Shown piece by piece: positions 56,289 through 64,000 of a stretch of DNA of 64,000 nt. The notes beneath the pieces were generated by a model. It was given only the letters and a program-made list of their open reading frames with translations. It was not told the DNA's origin and did no database searches. Origin of the DNA: Ceratopteris richardii (lineage: Eukaryota > Streptophyta > Polypodiopsida > Polypodiales > Pteridaceae); assembly GCA_020310875.1 (NCBI GenBank), contig CM035432.1, positions 91,663,018-91,727,017 of the forward strand, given 5' to 3'. A program made the translations under genes and the position numbers. Every line of letters begins with the position of its first letter. Positions within the stretch are counted from its first letter, which is position 1.

Positions 56289-57949
56289 TTATTCTTTTTC
56301 ATCGTCATCCTCCAAGAAGTCTTCGTCCAATTCGAATTTATTGCTTTCTCTTCTTCTAAAAAACTTGATTCTTTTCCCTACAATCAAATTCTTTAACATA
56401 GAACCATCAAATTCACGTAATTTATATGTACGTGTTTCATAAACTGAAACAACAACATAAGGTCCGAACCAACGTTTAGTTAGTTTCCGACGTGCATCGT
56501 ATTGAGTATCAAACGTACTATCATATACAAGAACCCAGTCACCACTTTCTATTGGTTGCAGTCTTAGTCTATGTTTCTTATCAAAATATAACTTATTTTT
56601 CAATCTAGATGTTTTTAATTTTTTAATTGCTTCTTTAAGATTTTCATTTCCTTGTTTTAATTGCTTAATTCTAAGTGCTAATAACTCTTCTCTTGAAATG
56701 TTATCTTTCCAACCTAAATTCATCCAATTAATTATCTGAGTATGAATGGGAAATAATGGTTTCTGACAGTACATGAGTTCAGCTGGCATAAAACCAGTTG
56801 TTCTCGTGTACGTCATGCGATCAGCCTAAAGAGCAAATGGGAGATATTTTGGCCATTGACCAATATCTCCATGGCAAGCTTTTGAAATGGCTTTCACTAT
56901 GGAAGGATGCCCTTGTTCAATTTTACCATTTGCTTCTGGGTTATAGGCAGTCGTAAGAGACAATCGAATTCCATGTTGTGCAAAGAATTCTCTTGCCTCT
57001 CTCGCATCTAACTCACCTCTATCCGCTACTACTTTTTCTATATATCCAAATCTGGATAAAACTTCTTCTAGAAGGAATACGCATACATTATAAGTAGTAT
57101 TGGAATGAAGCGCTCTACCCTCGACATGATTTGTCAAATCCTCTCGCGCAAGAACGATGTATCTCATACCATCACTGCTTTTACGCATGGTCATAAGGTC
57201 AACTACCCACTTGTAATGAATACAAGGTGGATAGGTCGGGTGAAGGGGGTCTCTATGCTTGACAGAGGAGTGTAACTGGCACGTACTACAAGTGCTCACA
57301 AATTCTTTAACAGTTACATACATCCTCGGCCACCAGTAGCTTTCCCTAATCTTTTCATATGTAGCTACAAAGCCTTTATGACCAGCCCAAAGGCTCTGGT
57401 GCATCTCTTGCATAACTTGCACTTGAAAAATTTTCAAACCTAGTATTCTTTGAGGGTTTCGAACCTTTCCTCTAGCATGTCTCCAAAGATATCCATCTTT
57501 CAAGAAGAAGTTGAAAGACTTCTTCCTGATGTTCCAGAATCGATTTGAAGACCAGCTTGGGGAAGGCTGAAATGAACTCAGATAGTTTCCTATATCTCGC
57601 CACTCTCCTTCATAATCGCACTCTCTAAATCTTTCATATGTATAGGTGGATGTTTCATAATTTATTAAATTAATATGATTATTTAATGCTTCACTATTAT
57701 TGTCAAATTTTGCTCTTGAAAGCATATCAGCAACAGTGTTATGTTTACCAGCTATATGAACAAAAGCAGGATTAATAAATTTAATATAGGCTATCCATCG
57801 TAGCATAGCTATATCCGGAGATGAACAATTAGCTATTAAACCTATTAACGGAAGACAATCGGTCTCTACTATTACATTAGCTCCTATAAAGTATTCTTTA
57901 TCTGTTTTTAAAGTTGTAACTAATCCCCATAGTTCTCTCTTAATTTTAG
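56289..57949 (-). pseudogene. Gypsy-B RNase H remainder and integrase
   Basis: Begins on the minus strand at the deletion point (about 57950) with RELWGLVTTLKTDKEYF. RNase H VETDCLPLIG and KHNTVADMLSRA follow, then the integrase zinc finger MHQSLWAGHKG ... CSTCQ and the catalytic D (WVVDLMTM), D (VVADRGELD) and E (NPEANGKIEQGH). One in-frame TAG (near 56824) replaces the Trp of LWADRM and splits the frame. The rest, 56816-56289, reads to the acidic tail DEDFLEDDDEKE. Otherwise it is well conserved with Gypsy-A. Confidence 0.9.
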
Positions 57950-58010
57950 GAGTACAAATTAGATAATTTTCAAATTTATGTTCATTGATAGGCGAGACAT
58001 CAAAACAGCA

Positions 58011-58052
58011 TCCACTATTGTGTCGCTCAATAGTGGAGTCTAGCAGAAATTT
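58011..58052 (-). promoter_or_regulatory. Putative -1 frameshift signal, Gypsy-B copy
   Basis: On the minus strand A AAT TTC (58052-58046) is followed by TGC TAG, and then the same perfect 10-bp stem (58037-58028 with 58020-58011) around a 7-base loop that differs from Gypsy-A at one position. Conservation in two diverged copies supports function in the ancestral element. Confidence 0.8.
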
Positions 58053-60604
58053 TGATCATAGTACGCTCCATATTCTCTTTCAGCCAGTGGATCATCACAA
58101 ACATGACTGATCGAGTCAATGGGATTTCTTCTTAAGCTCTTTCTATTTCTAGTGTGGTTTGGGCAAACCGTCATAACTTGCAAAGAATCCATCCCTGATT
58201 TGGATCGAGTTCTTGTATACGCTGATCCTTCATTCATTGCTTTTGTTTCCATTCTCATTTCAGCTATAAATGTATGTCCAAGAATCACTTCATATGAGCA
58301 ATTATCTTGAACGAAGAAGTGAAACTCTTCTCGAACACCACCTATCATTATAGGCACATTCGCACATGCACCCAACAAAATGCCAGAGCCGTTGTCAGCT
58401 GTTCTCATCCGCCAACCGTGCTCTTTATCGATTGGCCATCTAAATTTGTCAAAAAACTTTTTTGAAATCACGTTTATCTCTGACCCCGAGTCAATGAGAG
58501 CCAAAGCTAAACAAGAATCTTTCTCATCCCCGATTCTAATCTTTACTTCTGGTGTGCCTCGTGCCCAGAAGGTAGAGTTAAATTTACTCTCACTCTTTAA
58601 CATTTCTTCATCTGGTTGTATAGGACCTAGAAAATTTCTATTTACACTACCCGTTGTAAATTCATCATCATCCTCATAATCACTTTCACTCAATGTAACT
58701 GCATCATTCATAGCTAGGGTTTCTTCTGCCACGTCTTGCATATCCTCGTCTTGTGGCAAAGGAAAGCGTCTTCTTCTAATAAGTCGAATAAAACTGTCCT
58801 TGAACTCTGGTTTCGCTATGGAAAACACTTGCTCAAGTGACATCGTTACTTGACTTTTTAGAAGAATGTCATTTAAAATCTCCCTAGCATCATTTTTCTT
58901 TTCGAGCTCAGAAATCATAATAGCACGTGGAGCTCTTCTACCCTTCTTCTTCCCTTTCTCTTCATTTTGATTTTGATCCTCTTTATTTTCAGGTTTAGAG
59001 GTTTCTTTTTCCATTTTCTTCTGTTCTTCTTGGGGTTGAACATTTTCATAAGTCGGCTTTTTGCCTTCCTTTATCATTTTTCTCTTCTCTTCTTGAGATA
59101 AATTTGATTCATCAAATTGAACTTTTTTGTCAGTTTTCTTTTCATCTTCTCTCGTTTGTCTCCTAGTTACCCTCCTATCACCTTCTTCTACATCATCCTG
59201 TTGATCTTCTCGTCTCCGTTTTTCCTCAACATTAGCAATGTGAGAAAAGACAGAAGATTGATCTACAGGAGATTTCAATGCGGTCTTGTACATTATCTCG
59301 TCTCTAGCTCGTACCAGTGCCTCTATTGAATATGGATTTTGGCTAGGCATTGAAGAAGGCCTATCCTCGACCGGCTCTAGTCTTGTAGCCAAAGTACTGG
59401 AAGTTGCATCTGAGACTGTTAAATTTTCATAAAGTTTTTTCATTCCACTTTTGCCCCAATTGACAGACAAAGGAAGACGTGATCTAAAGTCACATAGTCT
59501 TCTATCTATTTTAACGACTAATTGATTCGCCTTAGCACTTTTTAATTCTTCACAAGCAAATGATGCGTGCTCCTGACTATCGCACCAAACAGAGCGCTTC
59601 ATGCCAATCCCTCTTTTCTCATTATTTCTTTGAAAGGGTGGCTGTACAGTAAACTGAGGAGCTTGCTGAGGTGCTGGCTGAAAGACTGGTTGTGGTGGAA
59701 CATATTGAGGCATAACTTGTTGAATAGGCGGTACTTTCCCTGCACCACTACTGCTAGCCCCTGGATCATTAAAGCTCATGGAGTAAACTTGTTTATTCAA
59801 GTTAGCAACCTCTTTTGAAAGAGATGCTTGCATGTTCATAACATTTTCCATCTGTTTACATAGAATATCCAATTGAAATTCTATGGGAGCTTTAGTGGCA
59901 GCTTAATTATTAGCCGTAGGTATAGTAGCAGGCATTGGCATGTCAACTTGCCTTATAGCAGGAGTCTCTCTAGGCTGAGAAGCATTAGGTCTGGAATATA
60001 AAATTGTTTGCCTTTGCTTCATTTGAGCAACAGCCTCTATCTCTTTTTTGACTTTCTCCCAGTCATCAGTTAGCCCATACCTTTTTCCAGGCTCCTCTAT
60101 TCGTCTTTCAATTTCAGCCCTATCCTCAGGATTAACTATCTTAAGAAAATATATAATTACATCTAGATTTATAGCATTTCTATCATCTTCAGGAAGTTGA
60201 GCCAGACGTCTCATAAACTCATCGTGAAGATGAGTTAAAGACTCATTGCTCTTAACAGTGTTTAACCAACGCAGAAAACCTTCTCGACTGTGTTGGCTAA
60301 AATCCTCGAGGTAGAACATTTTATGAAGTTCCTTTCTAAATTCCTCCCATGTTTTTTCAGCATGCTCTTGTATAGATTCTAGAATTGAACTAGAAACTAC
60401 TCGACTAAAGTATTTAACTAAAACATCTTCAGGTAATCCCTGGATTTGCACTTGCTCCTCAAATGCATCCAAGTATTCTATAATGTTTAATCCAGTAAAT
60501 TTTCCTTTTTCTTTTAGAATAGCTTGGACTGTATGTGTCCCTTGCTTTTCTATCATCATGTTCCTAAACATCTCCTCCATCTTGCGTTCTTGATAACGCT
60601 TCAA
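58040..60604 (-). pseudogene. gag: Gypsy-B gag and protease
   Basis: 60604-59903 encodes the gag domain, starting MKRYQERKMEEMF, and ends at a stop near 59903 (TAA after ANN, where Gypsy-A reads on with SAATKAPIEF). 59872-58040 is then open for 610 codons: Gln/Pro-rich linker, zinc knuckle with the first Cys replaced by Ser (SVWCDSQEHASFAC), the Lys/Glu-rich charged region, and the protease with an intact IDSGSEINVIS. It ends DQNFC-TAG. This copy gives the best view of the family gag-pro, since only one stop interrupts it. Confidence 0.92.
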
Positions 60605-61500
60605 ATAGAGAAGAAGTTCCCTAATAGCTGGATCTAATTGCTCTCTAAATTGTCTAAATCTATCACTAGTTGATAAAGCCAGGGATGGCTTTACCCTAGT
60701 CCTAGGCTTTACTAATTCTAATCTTCTTTTTTAAAAATAATTTTAAATTTAAAAAAACCTAAATTTTGACTTATCTCTTATATTTACTCTTTTTGATTTT
60801 ATGTTGTTTAGAGATTTTAAATTTTTTTAAACTTTTTTTTTTAATTTTAAAGGGTTTTGTAATAAAATATTTTTTATAAAATAGTTTTTCTTGAATTAAG
60901 TCTTTTAGGTTTCTATTAATTTCTTTAAAGTTAATTTCTTTGAAAGCATTAACTATAAGTCAAAAGTAACCTAAATTTAAATTTCTTTTTTATGCAATGA
61001 AAATAAAGCAAACAATCTTTCTTCTTAAAATCTTTTTTTTTTATAATGCAAAATTAATGACTTTTTCTAAAAATGCAAATATTTAAATGCTTTAAGTAAA
61101 AATTATATTTCCTAAATACAAAAGAAAGATTCAAATATTCTTTAAATGCTAATATGAAAGTGCTTAGATCCTAGTGTAGATGAAAACAACTTTTCTTTTT
61201 AAGTGATGTGCGTAAACTAAAAACAAAGAACTTAAACTAAACACCTTACTTGATGATATCTTTGCTGAAGAGGTTCAAAAGTAAACGTTAAAACAATCTA
61301 AAACACAAAATTTATCTTGATTCTCTTGAATGTTGAGGGGGAGGGTTTGAAACGACGAAGCTCCACCAGTTGGAAATCCTTCTTCCACGGTTTTGTCACA
61401 GCTTCAATCTTCAATTTTTCTGCATACAAGAAGAAAATGAAATTAGAGATTTAAATCAAAACTAAAAATGTAACATAAGTCCTAGGCACACTATCGTCAC
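60605..61500 (-). other. Gypsy-B leader
   Basis: AT-rich and non-coding. From about 61118 towards gag it matches Gypsy-A (11279-11815). Nearer the primer-binding site it is unrelated to the Gypsy-A leader and lacks the 46-bp repeats. TTCTTCTTGTATGCAG (near 61420) on the minus strand resembles a splice acceptor. Confidence 0.6.
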
Positions 61501-61502
61501 GC

Positions 61503-61520
61503 TTCACGTCGGGTTCACCA
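61503..61520 (-). promoter_or_regulatory. Gypsy-B primer-binding site (tRNA-Trp)
   Basis: The minus strand TGGTGAACCCGACGTGAA lies four bases after the LTR end at 61525 and is identical to Gypsy-A 10075-10092. Confidence 0.87.
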
Positions 61521-61711
61521 AAGCTGTCGAAGAGGGGTGTGAAGGGAGGCTGACGTTCATCTAAAAGAATCACGCTAACCTAACCGTGTGACTGCACGCA
61601 GGGTGCTTCTAAGTATGCCTAGGGTCTTCGGTTGCTTTTTCAGTTTAGGTGTGATAAAAACCTATATGTTTCTAATATATGGGAGTGCAAATTAAGAACT
61701 AATTATTTAGA

Positions 61712-62140
61712 CTAAGGACCGTAAGGACGAGCGTTTCTATAATTTTCTATACCTTCTAATTGATAAGACAAAACTAAGTTCTCGTTTGTAATTTTATCTT
61801 TAACAAAGTCAACTTCTTCGTTCTCAATTTGATTTGAGTTAGGTTTTCTAACTAAATTAGGTGGGAATAAGTCTTTCTTGTCCTCCGATTCTGGCAAAAC
61901 TATGGTAATTAAAGGTAAAATTCTAGAAAGAAGACGATCGTAATCTAATGTGTGTAAAGTTTTGTTAACTACTTTATCTTTAATAATTCCAACTTCTATA
62001 TTTTCGTTATTATTTGAACTATCAATTGAAGACGGAAGCAATGTTCCTATTATTAATTTTTCTAATTCTTGATTCTTAATATCAGAATCGTTTGAAGATA
62101 CTAGTTTAGAACTACTTGTAGATCCTGATTCTTTAGACAT
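61712..62140 (-). CDS. LTR frame B, Gypsy-B 5' LTR copy (142 residues)
   Basis: Full-length and uninterrupted, with the same start and stop as 9455-9883. Differences include Asn to Lys, Glu to Gly, Glu to Lys, Pro to Ser and Ala to Gly. The function is unknown. Confidence 0.5.
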   Translation of the reverse strand: MSKESGSTSSSKLVSSNDSDIKNQELEKLIIGTLLPSSIDSSNNNENIEVGIIKDKVVNKTLHTLDYDRLLSRILPLITIVLPESEDKKDLFPPNLVRKPNSNQIENEEVDFVKDKITNENLVLSYQLEGIENYRNARPYGP

Positions 62141-63259
62141 GAAATAAAAAAAGTAAACATCTCAATTAATTTTCAGAGAAACAGTATGAAGAATTTCAAA
62201 ATCAATCTTATTTAAGCCTATACAAAGTTTTATCATAAGTGCTAATACAATTTTCTTAATAGATAATCCTATACAACTTAATAAACAATCTTCAAAAATA
62301 TCGTAATTTCGTGATCTTGAAATCTCGTATGCTTGTTTTCTCGTATTCTCCTTTGTATTCTCTTCAATAATCTGCAGAAGAGCATAAGCCAAAAACATAA
62401 GTATGCTTTTAGTAAATATGAAACACTCATTAAATACTCTAACTTTTTATACATAACTTAATCGTAAACTAACATACATATATAAACACTTCTAACTTCC
62501 TAACTTAAATTCATACGCATTTGTGCACATCATACATAGATAGATATGCACATGCATACACATGTACTCTTATAAAAATAGACATACATATACAAGCATC
62601 TTATTTCATATGCTTATGTGCACATTCATTACTCATGCTAATCATACCTGATTATGCATACTTATGAACATCCTTTACATATGCACATGCATACACTCAT
62701 TCATGCATACATATACATTCTTTCATTGCATATTCACATACACTTCTCTCATGCACATATGCATATACCTCACTCATGTACACATGCATACCTCACTCAT
62801 GTACACATGCATACTTTCCTAACTTATATGCTCATGCATACATCAAACTTCATATACATATATTAACTATACATGCATACACATTCATTTATTTATGCAT
62901 ACATGCACACCATTTTTCATATGCACACATACATACTTGCATCATACTAACATGCATTAATACACATGCATACTAACATGCATTAATACACATGCATACT
63001 AACATGCATTCCTAAACATGCATACATACATGCACACACACATTTATTTATGCATACATGCACACCATTTTTCATATGCACACATACATACTTGCATCAT
63101 ACTAACATGCATTAATACACATGCATACTAACATGCATTGATACACATGCATACTAACATGCATTCACACACTCATGAACACACATGCATGCATACATGC
63201 ATTCACATGCATTCATGCTCATGTAAAACTCTTTCCCTCTCTCTCTCTGTCTTTCTCTC

Positions 63260-63562
63260 CTATGCCTTGTTCTCTCTCTCTATCTCTCTCTGAACTCGTG
63301 CGTGCATCCTTTCTCTGTCTGCATGTTCTCCACTCTTCAATTCTGTCGGTTCCCTCTCCACGCCAGCATTCTGCATAGAGAAGCGCCGCCTACAACTCTC
63401 TCTACCATGCATTTGAAGTGCAGACATCCTCTGCCCTATCTCTCTATGCTTTGTTGTCTTCAACAGTGCCATGAAACCACCAATAATCTGACGATCTCTG
63501 ACTCTCTCCATTTTTGTCGTCTGCGCATGACTCTCTCTGTAGCTCTCAAACTCAACCATCAA
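63260..63562 (-). CDS. LTR frame A, Gypsy-B 5' LTR copy (100 codons), doubtful gene
   Basis: Nearly the same as 52788-53090, starting MMVEFESYRESHAQ. It lies in the GA-rich zone; coding is unproven. Confidence 0.25.
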   Translation of the reverse strand: MMVEFESYRESHAQTTKMERVRDRQIIGGFMALLKTTKHREIGQRMSALQMHGRESCRRRFSMQNAGVEREPTELKSGEHADRERMHARVQREIERENKA

Positions 63563-64000
63563 GAGTACTCCATCGTTGATTACGGCTTCTCTTTCTCCAT
63601 TGCCGTCAAAAGTAACTCTTACACGAAATCATCAACGCCAACAATGATTGATGCGCTCTCTCTAGGCCTCCACGATAAATCTTCTCTCAGCAAAACAAAT
63701 ATGCAGAACACAGAGATGCCCCCTCTTTCGTTCTATTCTTCCGTGTAAGTGCATGATCCCCTTAGAAGGATGACTTCGATGTGCAGCAAGGAGGTACCAT
63801 ACATGCATGCTCCATCGCTCCTAATGATCTCAAGGATGGTCACCCCTTTGCTTCTCCTCTCTGAACTTAATGGAGGCTTTCATAATGAAGCTCTAAGACA
63901 CGTAAAGACAGATGAATCGTAAAAAACTCTCCAGTAGATCAAACTAGCACAATTTGACTACAACATATGTAGGTTCTGCTCTAGAAATTCGGTTCACAAA

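Larger units (their letters stand above)
51050..64000 (-). mobile_element. Gypsy-B: same family as Gypsy-A, opposite orientation, RT deleted, runs off the window
   Basis: Minus-strand order from the right edge: 5' LTR (61525 to beyond 64000), tRNA-Trp primer-binding site, a short leader, gag, protease, frameshift signal, a deletion removing RT, RNase H remainder, integrase, polypurine tract, and 3' LTR (51050-55322). Inserted in the Copia-3 protease region of composite B: AAACTGCCC precedes the LTR, against AAACTGCGC in copy A. The matching target duplication would lie outside the window. Confidence 0.93.
61525..64000 (-). repeat. Gypsy-B 5' LTR, partial
   Basis: The LTR end (CTTCGACA on the minus strand) is at 61525 and the LTR continues past the window edge. 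It aligns with the left 2.5 kb of 51050-55322, including the extra CATG-zone block. Splice-like motif 2 is near 62371-62395. Confidence 0.93.

Overview
This 64 kb window is repeat-filled plant nuclear DNA. I recognise no host protein-coding gene, rRNA locus, functional tRNA or CRISPR array in it. Almost every long reading frame belongs to a retrotransposon: Ty3/Gypsy elements of two lineages (one with a C-terminal chromodomain), several Ty1/Copia elements, an L1-type LINE with an endonuclease, reverse transcriptase and zf-RVT tail, a tRNA-derived SINE, a TRIM, and a segment resembling part of 5S rRNA. The combination indicates a land plant with a large, TE-rich genome. The main Gypsy lineage has motifs I associate with fungal-type elements, which makes a non-flowering vascular plant (fern, lycophyte or conifer) plausible, but the organism cannot be fixed from this window.

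Layout. 1-3660: unassigned flank, a possible MITE, a CATA/CATG microsatellite and a decayed Copia RT fragment. 3976-5895: a degenerate tandem repeat with a period of about 145 bp. 5900-29057: Gypsy-A (+), with about 4.2 kb LTRs flanked by the 4-bp duplication ACGT. Its 3' LTR is split by Copia-1 (21448-27755), which is itself split by a 679-bp TRIM (23847-24525). 29819-36575: composite A, made of a chromovirus fragment, an isolated Copia LTR, a TA/TG microsatellite, and Copia-2 (-) interrupted by Copia-3 (-). 36576-45908: low-information DNA, a 193-bp tandem duplication, three LINE copies (one with a 5' inversion) and a SINE sharing the LINE 3' tail. 45909-51049: composite B, a diverged second copy of composite A. 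51050-64000: Gypsy-B (-), the same family as Gypsy-A, inserted in composite B and running off the right edge.

The Gypsy-A/B family is the most interesting system. Both copies carry a primer-binding site matching the 3' end of plant tRNA-Trp. At the end of gag-pro both have a slippery heptamer (A AAT TTC), a TAG, and a perfect 10-bp hairpin, with pol in the -1 frame: a textbook layout for -1 ribosomal frameshifting. Their giant LTRs contain a repeated branch-point/3'-splice-site-like motif and a sense 142-codon frame that stays open in three of four LTRs. Gypsy-A has stops, frameshifts and a lost RT catalytic Asp; Gypsy-B has lost its whole RT. Neither is autonomous, but together they show the family design.

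Order of events from nesting: the degenerate tandem array, then Gypsy-A, then Copia-1, then the TRIM, whose two LTRs are identical. Separately: Copia-2, then Copia-3 inside it, then duplication of the composite with copy B inside a LINE, then Gypsy-B into composite B.
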